DNA from: Welwitschia mirabilis
Lineage: Eukaryota > Gnetophyta > Gnetopsida > Welwitschiales
DNA: 37,137 nucleotides
Direction: 5' to 3'
NCBI GenBank assembly: GCA_051453625.1
Contig: JBOZIK010000001.1
Span: 249,958,840-249,995,976, forward strand
In this document: one piece after another, positions 22,200 through 33,715 of the stretch
Layout: every line of letters starts with the position of its first letter
How positions within the stretch are numbered: position 1 is the stretch's first letter
Notes under the pieces: generated by a model
The model's database searches: none
Told to the model about the DNA's origin: nothing
What the model saw: only the letters and a program-made list of their open reading frames with translations
Program-made: the position numbers and the translations under genes

Positions 22200-23962
22200 C
22201 TATCAGTGGAACTCTAACAATTTATCTCTAAGTGAGATGTACTTAACCTTCTTGTTTATTTTAAATTTATCCTTCTCCTAACCTAACAAACAATTCATCC
22301 ATTTATTATTATGGAAAACTCGTCTTGTGATGTTTTCTCCTTCACACTTAAGCCCTAATGCCTCTGCTACTAGTTCCTTTATAAGGGCAATCTTGTGGTT
22401 ATCTATAGTAAAAGCATTACTATTCCAAGTGTGGATAGCTTAATCAATTAAATTCCTAAGACACCCTTCTAATTATGTGTAATAATTTGTCCATCATTTC
22501 TCTATAAGGGGCTAGAAGGCTAGTTATTTTTTAAGATCTGAATGGTTATGTAGTTTATGATGGATTTTTCTTTTTAGATCATTGACTTCCCAAGTCTAAA
22601 TATGTTACTTATCCTAATATCTTAATGATGTAAATAACATTTATAAGAAGGTGAAAGTAGAAGAAAGAAATCCCTAGATTAAAAATGTAATGATTTTATT
22701 GCAAGTAGACATGACAAAACAACTCAAGCCAAAGTGCTATGTCATTTTTTTAGGATAGTGCAATAACACCATACATAAGTTTGTATCAAGATTAAATGTG
22801 GTTATCCCCCAAATCCCCTATATGAAATTAGTAATTCCCATTCAAAATTTCATTCCAAGAACATGTGTCTTACAGATTTGGCTATTCTATAATAAATATT
22901 ACATTGATCGACCATACTAAATACTTTTTAGCAATAAAATAATAAGTAAGAAGGCTTTGGTATTACATTATTCATCTTAAGAACTTGACTTTAGGTCTAC
23001 AATGGAGGTGCCCTAGGTATTTCCACCCTTGATGTACTTCATAAAAACTTAACACCAGTGGAGAGGTTTACCTTGAGCTACTAATGTTTTCAAACTTTAT
23101 TTTATCTAGTTTCTTTTCTCTTATAGGACTAAGGAGTGCCACTAAGATAGGCCTAGTGACCATATTTTTAGACATGCTTAGCTTAACTCTAGCCAATTTT
23201 TTAAAAGTATAATATTAGATTAGTGAATATTTTCTTAACTATAGTTATGATTCTTCTTTGTATGAGAAGGCTATTAACTAGGATGTTGCAACACCAACAA
23301 ATTCATTTACCTAGGGATTGAAGAAAAGTCTAATCCTATTTAGTGCTTTTCCAAATGCTTAAAACCACTCTCAGGCCACGTTAAAGATTTCTATGTTTTT
23401 TCTTCATACATTTTATCTAGATATTTTTGTATGTTGTTCATACCTACCAAGCAAGTTTGACTTCTTGGAGCTAAGATTAAGATTGAGTATCATGTAAATC
23501 CCATTCTATAACATGTTTAAGTTAGGTTACCTTAGTGTAGGATATGAGATGAATTCCATTTATTTGCCTCGATCCTATCTAAAGAACATGATTAATAATG
23601 TAGTTAATATGATTTAAAACATTACTTGGGATGCAAGAGTTATTATATTGTAAAGAGAAATGCTTTTGAGAATTACTTTGATACTCATTAACTTTATTGT
23701 ATATGATAATAAATTTCATATTAATGTAGCTAGGGTTAATTTTATTTTGAAAAGGGTTGAATGCCCCATTTCTGCTTTGTTCCTTCTCATAAAGAAAAGT
23801 TTCCCCAAAGAGTAAATGGGTAGAGTTTCTCTATCACATATTTGAATTTGTTGTATTCTATCTATACTTTTCTCTAGATCATTAATCAACAGGAGACTTT
23901 TTTCCCCTTTCTTTCTTTAATACCTATTACTTTCTTAAAAACTTCTAGGATTTTCTTTATAT

Positions 23963-24016
23963 TTTAAGTTTTTGAAATAGAGTTTGAGAGAAGGTGATCA
24001 TATCATTGACATACTT
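23963..24016 (-). pseudogene. LINE reverse transcriptase catalytic motif
   Basis: The minus-strand frame KYVNDMITFSQTLFQKLK matches the reverse transcriptase palm motif [YF]xDDxxxF. The first Asp of the DD pair is Asn here, which alone would abolish polymerase activity. It lies at the expected distance downstream of the GD-L motif. Confidence 0.65.
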
Positions 24017-25538
24017 TCAGAATTACATCTCCCAGGGTAGCACACATTTGATGTTATCTTTGTTTAAACATGCATTAATATTATCTACAATTATGGTAAA
24101 GAGGTTGGAGAATAGTAGATCACCTTATTAGACCCCTCTAGCTAGAGAAAATTTATTAGAAACTTTTTCCTATAAGTGTACCTCAAATCTATTAGTGTTC
24201 AAGTTATAACTAATAAGCTTTCTAAGCCATTGTAAAAATATTAATTACTTAGAAATAAAATATAAAATACTTTAGATCACTTAATTATAAGATTTAGATA
24301 GCATTTCCATCTCTAGTTTTTATCTCTATACCTAGTGGATTACCTCATAACTAGTAATGATATTATTTCATAACTGGCTTCTTAAGATGAATTCTTGTTG
24401 ATCTGCTTCTATAATGTTTTGTGAGTATGGGTTGAAGATGATGAATCAAGATCTTAAAATAATCTCGTATAAGTTAATGTAAAGACTAATGACATAGTAA
24501 TCTACTAGGAATTATATGATATCATTATTTAGAATAGAAACTAGGTTTGTATTCCTCTAGTACCTTAAAAAGGTAACATACTAAAGATATTTCTAGATGA
24601 GGACCATGATATCTTTCCCCATTTATTAAGAACTTAAAGTTTCAACCATATAGACTAGGTGCCTAATTATTGGGTGGCTAATTAACAACATCCAAAATTT
24701 TCTTTTTCAATAAAATATTCTACAAATTTTCATTATCTTCTTCTCTAACACATTTTGGAATGAGGTTATTTAACAACTATGTATTTGTGGGCTCATATTT
24801 GGATAAAGTTTCTAATAATAATGATCAGTTATGTCCACATCATTACTTTTATCTTCTAAGAGTCTTATTAGATTTTTCTTAGCTTTACAGTAATAAGATT
24901 TTAAGTGAAAGTATTAGGAGATTTAATTACCTTTCTTCAGCCATCTATCCTTTGCTTTTTATTTCTAGTAGATATTTTCCTCTTTGATGGCTCATGTGAT
25001 ATTTTTTTCCTTAGCTATAATATCTTTCATGATTTCCCCTAAGTCTAGATATTTTGATAAAAGAGTGTTAAGATGCTTTTAAGTATATAGTATCCATGAT
25101 GATTTTCTTGCATTTCTGCATGTAGCCTGGAAGTCTTAAAGTCTAGCTGTAAGAGAATTTTCATCTTTATTAACTCTTCTAGTCATCTAAATATTTTCAA
25201 GTTGCTTCCTAATACCAAGTATTAAGATCCATACCCTTTCAAATTTAAGAGGCTTATGTTTAAAGTAATCCATTCTCTAATCACATATGAGTGGCCTATT
25301 GTCTAATATCACCTAGGAAAGAGTTCTTTTGATGAAGGATCTTTATTTCCATATCTCTTCAGTGATTAGAAACTTATTACAATGAGATCCTTTTAAGTCC
25401 TCTCTAATCCTAGTATCTTTTAAGTAAAACATGAAAGAGGGTTAAAGAGTTCTAGCATATTCCCTACATTTTTGACCTCCCTAAAAATCCCTCCTCTACT
25501 TGCATCATTCTACCATTAGTTCTTTTCATTAGGCTATA

Positions 25539-25565
25539 GGCCATATTCTAGTCACCACCCATGAT
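25539..25565 (-). pseudogene. LINE endonuclease GGD-N motif
   Basis: The minus-strand frame reads Ile-Met-Gly-Gly-Asp-stop-Asn-Met-Ala. The family motif is GGDFN or GGDWN; a Trp codon TGG has become TAG. An upstream piece (KATHKSGGLATLS) fits the early part of plant LINE endonucleases. Confidence 0.6.
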
Positions 25566-25830
25566 CCAACTACTATCTTCCACTAGTTCAATTACAGTCT
25601 TCTTGAAGTTTGCCTTAGCTTACTCCATAGTTCATTCATAAATGTTTTGTAACTTGATGATTTCTTCTTAAATCTTAAGTATATCATATCTCTTGACACT
25701 TACTTGAAGGAATAGATTATCTTATGATAAAGTTGCTAGCCCTCCACTCTTATGGGTGGCCTTCATTCTAGCACTTTAATATCCCTTTCTAGGCTTTAAT
25801 GGAGTACTTTACTATTTATTTCCTTTTAAA

Positions 25831-27559
25831 AAAATTATGTTCAAATTTTTTGGGTCTACTATCTCTAAGATCTAATTTCTTTTCATTAGATTGTTTAGTC
25901 CTGTGTAGTTCTAAGAGATAATCTACATTCACTTATGCTTTATTCCTATGCTATTTGAAGGATGTTCCATTTCCATCTCTATTCCCTCTTCTTTACTTTT
26001 TTTTCTTTTTCATCTTAATCATGTATAAGCATTCTTCCATCTTTTTACAGGTATTTATTTAGATGATTACATCCAAAGTTTCTTGAATTTCATATTTTAT
26101 ATCATGAATGACCTCTGTTTGTATCTTTTCTTATGTTTATAGTTTTCCTAGTTTCTTTTTCCTAGCACTCTAGGGATTTTATCTCTTGCAAATTTTCCTT
26201 CCTCTTATCTCTTCTTTTTGATTTTTCCCTTCTCTATTTATTTTTGAAGAATTTTCTCCACTACAAGACAACTTTTTTTTTTTTTTTCACTTTTTCCCTT
26301 TCCAAGTTGCTTTTCTATGCTTTCTTCTACTTTATCAAAATGATTTTATGCTATTCTAATTTTCTACACTTGACTTTTTATCTTCCATCATGAATCTTCC
26401 TTGGTTATCTATGTTATTTTCTCTTGAAGTGTTTGGAGTTCACATCTATTGGTAATTATTCCATCCTTCTAGTCTTAGTTTTTTTCTCCAACTTTTTTTT
26501 CCTTCTTCATTAGAAGCTAACCTGTGGCTATCATCTTCTTCTATTTTATCTTATAGTATTTGTGCTATGGAGTTAAAGGATTTCTTCTAACCTTAGCTTC
26601 TCTCCTAAATTACATTCATATCACAATAAATTAAAATAATTATCACTTTTAAAATACTTTGATTTTTTGAATGATTCAAGATGTTTAAAAAATTTTATTT
26701 AATTATCTATAACTTAGGATGCTCAATTTTTGAGATATCTTAACTGTTAGCTATTAAATGTAATTAATTAATTACTATTATTTTTCATCTATTTCCTAAT
26801 GTATTTTAACAAATAAATTTCTTAAAAATTATTAGACATAAGAAAATTGCTATTTTTATGATTTAATAATCATAACACAATCTAAGACTTATAAAATGAA
26901 TTCACTAATTTATATCTACTACTTAATAAGTTATGATATTTTTAACCTATGCTTCTATTCTAGAAATTTAATTTTCATTATAAGAAAAACATGATAAAGC
27001 TTCTATAACTAGTTATGCAATATTAAAATCAATAAGTAATAGATATACTAAATAATTATCTATAGAATATATTAACTAAATTTCCTAATTCAAATCAATT
27101 TATAAAGAAAAGTTAAATTAATTGCAAATAATTCATTTACTCTAATCCTTTTAGATTTCTATAAAAGAGTGATATCATAAAAGAGGTTTTTGAGGATTAG
27201 ACCTTTACTTCTTATAATAAGGACCTAATTCATAATAGATAAAAATATAATATTAAAATAATCATGGACACCTAAATTTTTCTTTCTCTCTTTCTTTTTT
27301 TTTTTTTGCTTTTTATAGAAAAACCCTTACTCTCTTAACCATAATCGTCCATTGTTAACCTCCATCACCAAGCACAAGAGACCTCTCATATCTTTCTAAT
27401 GTCTTAGTGAGAGAAAATGAGAAAGAATAAAATTGAAAAATATATATAATTTAAAGGTAACTATAACAATGAACTAATTTAACATATTATCACTCTACTA
27501 GAATCTTTAAGAAAGATCATATGGAAAACATGAGTAACAAGATTAGTTGGAAAGATTAG
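25831..27559. other. Pyrimidine-rich and AT-rich DNA, possibly LINE 5' part
   Basis: The plus strand is unusually rich in T and C from about 25850 to 26580, with a T run at 26274-26287. The minus strand is therefore purine-rich and gives lysine/glutamate-rich broken frames that could be the ORF1-ORF2 junction of the minus-strand LINE. The rest (26600-27559) is plain AT-rich DNA with no gene. Confidence 0.5.
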
Positions 27560-28600
27560 TATGTTATTGATGGTTGAATATTAATGAAGATCCAAACTAA
27601 AAAATACTTAGCTCTAAGCTTTCAAGCTCAAATATCCATAAGAAAGAAAAAGAAAAGAAAGAAGAGGAAAAAAAGGAAATGCACTTTGATGGAAAATGAA
27701 AAATATCTCCTCCTTGCAAGAGAGAAATGGATTTTATGTATAGATAAACAAAAGGCACATAGCTCAAAATTACAAGGTTATATAATTTATCATTGATAAG
27801 TGGGATGAATAATAATTAACATTAGAGTACAAAAAGATATCACATTTATGAAAATATTATTTCTTTAATTAGCAAGATTAATTACATGCATCGTTTCCTT
27901 ATGCTAGCTCCTTTTTAATCCTTCATAGTCTTATAAGTAAGTTTGATTTATCTAAAGCATGCATCAAAAAAATAAATGGACAAGTTTAAAAATTATCATG
28001 TGGCATAATAAGATAAACTTTTTAATTCTAATAAACAAAATAATAAATATGCTAGGAATCAAGTGCTTTTACACATCTCAATAAGATAGAAGTCATAGTA
28101 AAGTAAATTTACTTATTAATCATTCTCAATTTTAAATAAGAATGCATGTACTTATTTATATGCTCATTTATTTCATAATGCATAGAATCTATCAATCATT
28201 CAATACAAAGAAGAAAATGTCTATTTATAATATGGTATACTTATCATATTCACTAAGAATTTAAATAATTAAATAAGATGTAAAATATGTTTTTTTAAAA
28301 TTTTTAATTTATTATTTTTATCATGTGATTTTAATTCCTTACATAATGGGATTATCTAATTTTAAATGCTTGAATAGCTTTTCTCATAAAAACCTTCTAA
28401 CATAATTTTTTTTTTATGATAAATTATGAAAGTTAAAAAGTAAGGTTGATTTAAAAATGACATTTCATTTGATAAGAAAGTTAAATAAGTTTAATTAATC
28501 ATTTAACTAAAAGCTTAATATACTTAATATTCAAGTAAATAAGGTTTACATAATATGGAAGATGACAAGAGATCATCTAGAAGACTATGTATTAAGATTA
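27560..28600 (+). repeat. Dispersed repeat, copy 2 (partner at 1880-3340)
   Basis: Same block order as copy 1: GCTCTAAGCTTTCAAGCTC (27611 on), a purine run AGAAAGAAAAAGAAAAGAAA (27641 on), TTTCTTTAATTAGCAAGATT (27862 on), GGCATAATAAGATAAACT (28002 on), AGTAAAGTAAATTTA (28096 on) and AAGAATGCATGTACTTATT (28137 on). It directly precedes the gypsy polyprotein remnant, so it might be the element's LTR or flank, but its other copy has no such neighbour. Confidence 0.6.
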
Positions 28601-28963
28601 TCTAATTTACTACGTCAGTAGAACATCACATCAATATGAAAGAAATTACATTGATGATGAAAAGGCATGTTTAAGTTTAGTATTTGCTTCATAAAAATTT
28701 CGCCATTACATAATAAAAAAGATGACAATTGTGATCAATAACCAGGATTTACTCACATCTCCTTGAACATTTCACTGGTAGCACTTGATTAATCAAGTAG
28801 GCATCAATTCTTATTGAGTTTAATTCAGAATTTTAATCTCAGAAGTTGGTTAAGGGTAAATGTATAAGTGAATAAATGACAGATCTACCAGTATAAGCTA
28901 CAAGTAAAACTTTGGATGAATCTGAACAATTCCCTGACCAAGAAATTCAGTTCGTAGAAATCC

Positions 28964-29488
28964 AAAAGGATTGGGATGCATTAATATTTTTCAATGGTGC
29001 ATTGAATAAAAATGGTCGTTTTGTAGGAGTATTTTTTCCCTTTAAATAATAAAACAAGTTTACCATTTTCCTTCAAGTTGAATTTTCCTTGTATAAATTA
29101 CATAGGTGAATACACAGCTTTATCAAGAGAAATTACTTTAGTAATTCAAGTTGGCTTTAAGAGATTTCGCATTTTTGGTGATTTACAATTAGTGGATAAC
29201 CAAGTGTTGGGTGAATATGAAGTCAAGTCAAGGATTTTAGGCTTTTACCTTGAAAGGTTGCAATTGCTTTCTATCTTTGATCACTGTGAAGTTTTTGCTA
29301 TTCCTAATAATAAAAATCAATTTGCGGATTATCTTGCAAATTTTGCTCAAACCTACATTGACTTGAATCTAAATTTTCTCAATGAACAACCAATAGTAGC
29401 TCATTTAGAGTTGCCACAGGATGAGGTGAATCAATTGGTGAAGCATCCAAAAATGAATGATGAATGGTATGACACTTTGATAAATTAA
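28964..29488 (+). pseudogene. Decayed RNase H of gypsy element
   Basis: The frame with WDALIFFNGALNKNG is the RNase H entry motif FFDGA, with the first catalytic Asp changed to Asn. A stop follows, then an open stretch from 29078 containing CINYIGEYTALS (family motif TNN-AEYEAL, catalytic Glu kept) and FGDLQLVDNQVLGEYEVKS (catalytic Asp kept). RNase H normally removes the RNA strand during reverse transcription. This copy is inactive by sequence. Confidence 0.75.
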
Positions 29489-29849
29489 CTCACTGATCAA
29501 AAGTTACCAAAAAATTTCACATCTTCATAAAGAAGGAATTTTTGAGATCTAGCTACACACTTTACAATGATTCAAAATCAACTATACCAAAAGTCAAATT
29601 AATGTGTCTTACTAAGATTACTAAGATGAAGTGAAGCTACATGTATCGTAAAAGAAATACATGTTGGTTTGTGTGGTTCCCATCAAAGGCAATATCACTA
29701 TTAAACCACGTCATAAGATTAGTTATTTCTAGAAAACAATGAGTGATAATTATTATAAAATGTTGAGAATGTGTCATAGTTGTTAAATCGTTTCACCAAG
29801 GATACATCAACTACCTACTGATTTTTTCCCATCTAATCCTAATTGGGTA

Positions 29850-30404
29850 TTTAGAAAATGGCATATGGATTTAATTGGCCCAATTACACCAATTTCATTT
29901 GAGCAACATGCATACATTCTTACTCTAACCAAATACTTTTCCAAATGGGTAGAAGCAGTACCTTTACGTCAAACAATCATAAAACAAATCCAAAAGTTTA
30001 TCCTAGATTACATGATTGCAATATTTGATACACCTTATATGATTATCACTAATAATGATCCACACTTTAAATCCATCAAATTTGAAAACTTTCTTAAATA
30101 AGTTTAGGATAAAACATTCATTTTCTACTCTGCATCACCCTCAGGTAAATGGACAAGATGAATTAATGCATAAATTAATCATAAATTATCTTAAGAAAGT
30201 ACTATAAAGGAACTCAAAATTATGGTACAAAAATCTACCATTTGCATTATGAGCTTACCGTGTTGCAGCAAAACTACTACAAGAACAACATCATTTCATA
30301 TAGGTTATGGTACTGAGGTAGTTTTACCTATCCAAATTCAGATTCCCACATTAAAAACTTTGATTAAAGATCTTGAATTATCTAACATCGAAAAAGAATC
30401 ATGA
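29850..30404 (+). pseudogene. Decayed integrase core of gypsy element
   Basis: WHMDLIGPITPIS gives the first Asp of the DDE triad. YFSKWVEAVPLRQT is the hallmark middle part. The second Asp motif TDNGP is TNNDP here, so the catalytic residue is lost. The third motif, in HHPQVNGQDE, keeps Glu. A final GYGTEVVLPIQIQIP segment follows after a stop and frame changes. Integrase inserts the DNA copy into the genome; this one is dead. Confidence 0.8.
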
Positions 30405-31324
30405 CTAACCTAGCTAGAAACTTAAGATGAATAGAGGGTACAAGCACTACAACATACACAACTTTATTAGAAATTAGTAAGTGACGCATACAATAAGCAT
30501 GTGAATTCACAATGTTACAACATAGGTAACCTTGTGTTAAAAGTGAATTTGACTAAGAAACCCCCAAAATTTTCACCAAATTGATTGAGACTATTCATCA
30601 TTTCATAAAAATTTGATAAAGAAACATATAAACTCAAAAATCTAGACAACATTGAGGATAAAGAACATATAAATTCCTTTTGTCTTCAAATATATTATCA
30701 ATGAAAAATTCAAAAATATGTATTATTCTTTTATGATGAATCATTGTTTAGTTGTCAATTTCATGCATTTACTAGCTTATGCAGTTTCATAATAAAATGT
30801 TGCCTGTGCATATTTGGTTATTGTTCACATATGATAGCATGGCTTTTTATATGCACATGTCATGTAGGTTTCATGTTTAGGTCTTTCGTTTGTTTTTCAC
30901 AGGTCATAACAAAATTAATGCAACAAATCATTTAGTCAATAAGTGATGTAAAAGTCCACCCCATATCCCTAGTATAAATCCTTCCATCTACTACCTTTTT
31001 CAATCACCATTATTGATGCCCTGCCTAACGAAATTCCACCCATTAAGGAGGATGACGATATGATATACCATACTAATCCATGTTATGACACAAACAATTC
31101 ACTTTTTGCTATAACTCACATCTTTGCACAACCCCTTTTATGCCACCACCTTGTGCAACATACTTGTCATTCCATGCGACAGTCACATGCTTCACCTTGT
31201 CCATCCTACATTCCATAGCTTTTCATTCAATTTTTCTTATTCACTTGCATTTTCCACTACGTCATGGATTAATCTTCATTCACTTTATCATCAACCTTCT
31301 CCTTGAATCCATTTAGTCACTCTT

Positions 31325-31349
31325 GGAGGGGAGGGGGAAGAAGGGAAAT
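31325..31349 (+). other. Polypurine tract candidate
   Basis: GGAGGGGAGGGGGAAGAAGG and five further purines, all on the sense strand, about 640 bases after the integrase remnant. LTR retrotransposons use such tracts as plus-strand primers just before the 3' LTR. No TG...CA LTR edge was confirmed. A second one, AAGAAGGAGAGGGGG, lies at 32001-32015. Confidence 0.4.
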
Positions 31350-31436
31350 AAAATCAACATTGTTTTAAAGTCTTCTTTCAATCCTTGAAAATGTTTCTTT
31401 GACCCTTCTTGTTTTCCACCCTTTAAGCTTGCTTAA

Positions 31437-31694
31437 TTGACCTCATTGCATAATGCTTGGGTATATCTTTATAATGAGTTAACTTCTAAGTGGGTACATA
31501 CTCATCTTATAGAGAAGTGTGTTTTGAATGGCTTTGTTAAGGTTCTTGATTTAGATGCTGAGGAAAACTTAGGGTCAAGGGATATTAGTTGAGATTATAT
31601 CAATAATTATCATCATACTCTAGGCATGACAGAAGCAATTAAGTAGGAATACCCTCTTAATCGGGAAGTGAGTCTTTGTTTTGTCTTTATCTAA
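31437..31694 (+). pseudogene. Unidentified decayed coding stretch
   Basis: One frame stays coherent for 85 codons with only two stops: it runs through AWVYLYNELTSKWVHTHLIE and VKVLDLDAEENLGS, then TGA, then DYINNYHHTLGMTEAIK, then TAG, then EYPLNREVSLCF. The TGA follows Ile-Ser where TGG is plausible, so it looks like a single decayed exon or an extra retroelement ORF. I do not recognise the family. It lies in the spacer after the gypsy integrase. Confidence 0.4.
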
Positions 31695-33574
31695 ATGACT
31701 CCTTAGCAAGGTCTCTTGGTTAATTTATTTTTTTTTTATTTAGCTGTTTGTTCATTTGGCCATGTGCTAAGCTATATTTGAGTTTTCATCAAAGTAGTTT
31801 TTTTTTGCTTTGGAGCATTCACAATAGTAAGATTAGATTTCACCCAATCTTAAGACATTTTTATGTATATAACTTCCAATGTCTTATGTTCTTTTGTCTT
31901 AGTATCAGCTATGTTAAATCTGACACTTTTCTTCAGCTGTGAGCTTTACAATTTGCCATCCTAATGATCAATCAATATTCTAAATAAAAAACAAAAAAGC
32001 AAGAAGGAGAGGGGGCAAAATATCAATATTATACATCAAAAGAAAGAAAAAAAAAGAAAATCAATCATGATGTCCTCCCACAAGTTCAATGAAGAAAATA
32101 TTCTTGAGAAGGTCCTTTGGTAGTGCGATGTGGTAGCTATGAGAACTTCACTAAGGTGGGTGTTGGTCATGATCTGCCTTTGACTTGTAAATCCTTATGC
32201 TCTTGGTAGTGGTTGCGCTCCCTTCATCATAATGAATAGTGTTTCCTAAAGACCCCATTGACTTAATTTTCCATGAATTTGAAGTTACGACTTCATGAAC
32301 ATTTAGAACAAATTGATTATGGGATGGTAAGTTGTTAAGGTATCACTAGCTGTCATATTCGACGATTGGATCGAATTATAGTTCTAACATTGTATTAATA
32401 GTTTGTAGGATAACCATAGACATCATTATAATCATCACCTTTATCACATGATACTCTATGATATTCAGTATCGAACAAAGCGTTAATGATAGTGGACAAC
32501 TTTATGTTTTATACAAATAGACCTTGCTAGGTTGGCACTTAGAGGTGTAAAAATCAATGTCCTTCATGCCCCTGTTTGTCCAATCTCACCTAACATTTTT
32601 ATAGTATTTGAAATTAATTACCTCAAAGTCATTTACTGCGTTCACTAATAATTTGTTTAAGAATAGCTCCACTTCTTAGTTAATTTGTCATCTTTTAGTG
32701 ACCAACTCCTTTACTATTAACTTGACCTTCGTTACAACCCCACATTCTATTGCTTCCTATTCACCATATAGTCAATTTTCTTACTTCCATTTTAGTCAAT
32801 CAAATAAACTCCTTTGTCGTTTCTTTTATTATCCCATCCATAACCTTTTAATGCCTTCCATAATGTATTCACCATTTCTTTCTCTTATTCACGTTGCATC
32901 TTTACCACTTATTTGAGTCATCCCTCATCATCTTTGACTTCCATATTATTATCAAAAGAAAAAAATTAAAAAAAAAAAGGAAAAAGAGAGAGAAAAGGTT
33001 GTAGCTAAATATGTGGAAAACCGTATGGTTTCATACCAAATAATCTTTCATGTTTTTGACATAAGGCTCCATCTTTCACCTTACATAAAAAGGAGACAAC
33101 TATAAGGGGACATTTTAAAACCTTTTCACTTTTGTTTTACCCATCACCATTCATCCCTCCAATTTCATTTACCTAGCTCCTTATACACCCTTTACCATTT
33201 CATTTATTATTTCCCACTCCCATTATCATCCATACCCTATTTCTTCTTTACCCCATATTCATTTTATGCCCTCTCCTACACTCAATTATCTATCCCATAC
33301 TGCCCCATATCACTTGTTATCATTATGATACCCTTACCTCTTGCCCTCTTCTATGTTATCATTCTTCATTCACCATAATTTTCTTTTTTACATTTAATGT
33401 CCATTCTTCACCATTTAATCACTTTCTAAAACACCATTTTCACCTTGCTAGGACAACTCTTCCATGCGAGCACAGCCCAATGACAACCACATTCAAGTTA
33501 ATAAGAACAGAGCTTAAGAAAAATGTGGATAACTTTGTCAAAGCAACTTGTAAAAGAGGTTGACAACCAAACTG

Positions 33575-33577
<3 letters not shown>

Positions 33578-33613
<36 letters not shown>
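33578..33613 (+). repeat. (GA)18 microsatellite
   Basis: Uninterrupted GA dinucleotide run of about 36 bases, 100 bases upstream of the CHUP1-like remnant. The perfect run suggests a length-variable locus. GA tracts also occur in plant promoters, but no functional gene follows here. Confidence 0.95.
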
Positions 33614-33616
<3 letters not shown>

Positions 33617-33715
33617 AGTGATCACCAATAGCCTTCCAAATGCAACAAGGAGAGGCGTGCTCCACCATTTTCCACACGTGCCTTACCACGAAGAGTCAAG
33701 AAATAGGTGGTTTAG

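Larger units (their letters stand above)
22200..25830 (-). mobile_element. LINE (L1-type) ORF2 remnant, minus strand
   Basis: Read right to left, the translation follows the order of a plant LINE ORF2: endonuclease, reverse transcriptase, then a C-terminal zinc-finger region. Landmarks are a GGD-stop-N motif at 25539-25565 (endonuclease GGD[FW]N with Trp turned into a stop), an ARGV--GD-L stretch at 24105-24150 (the RT motif RQGDPLSP with stops replacing codons), and KYVNDMITFSQTLFQKLK at 23963-24016 (the RT catalytic YADD box, here YVND). A 53-codon open C-terminal piece lies at 22281-22439. Stops and frameshifts occur throughout, so it cannot retrotranspose. The length fits a nearly complete ORF2. 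The 3' poly-A and target duplication were not found, and the boundaries are approximate. Confidence 0.75.
28690..30690 (+). mobile_element. Ty3-gypsy pol remnant (RT end, RNase H, integrase)
   Basis: The order is RT C-terminal connection (about 28770-28890, with IEFNSEF then a QK-VKG stretch), RNase H (28900-29500), integrase zinc finger (about 29640-29810), integrase core (29850-30330) and integrase C-terminal part (to about 30690, ending in an INSF-L-YY-like motif). This order with integrase last is that of Ty3-gypsy elements, and the RNase H resembles that of the Tat/Ogre group. Protease, gag and most of RT are missing to the left. Stops and frameshifts separate the pieces. Confidence 0.8.
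30691..33570 (+). other. Guanine-poor spacer downstream of integrase
   Basis: Apart from 31430-31700 no coding frame is seen. Two stretches (about 31080-31320 and 32690-32935, continuing at 33100-33430) have very little G on this strand and are built from CATT, CCAT, TTCAC and CCTT words. Purine runs sit at 31325-31349, 32001-32015 and 32951-33000. This fits the long region between integrase and 3' LTR in large gypsy elements, or nested pieces of them; no LTR pair was identified. Confidence 0.5.

Noticed and set aside
32698-32916. 72-codon Ser/Phe/His-rich open frame
   Set aside because: It lies in the guanine-poor spacer, where lack of G removes TAG and TGA stops; it is open by composition only.
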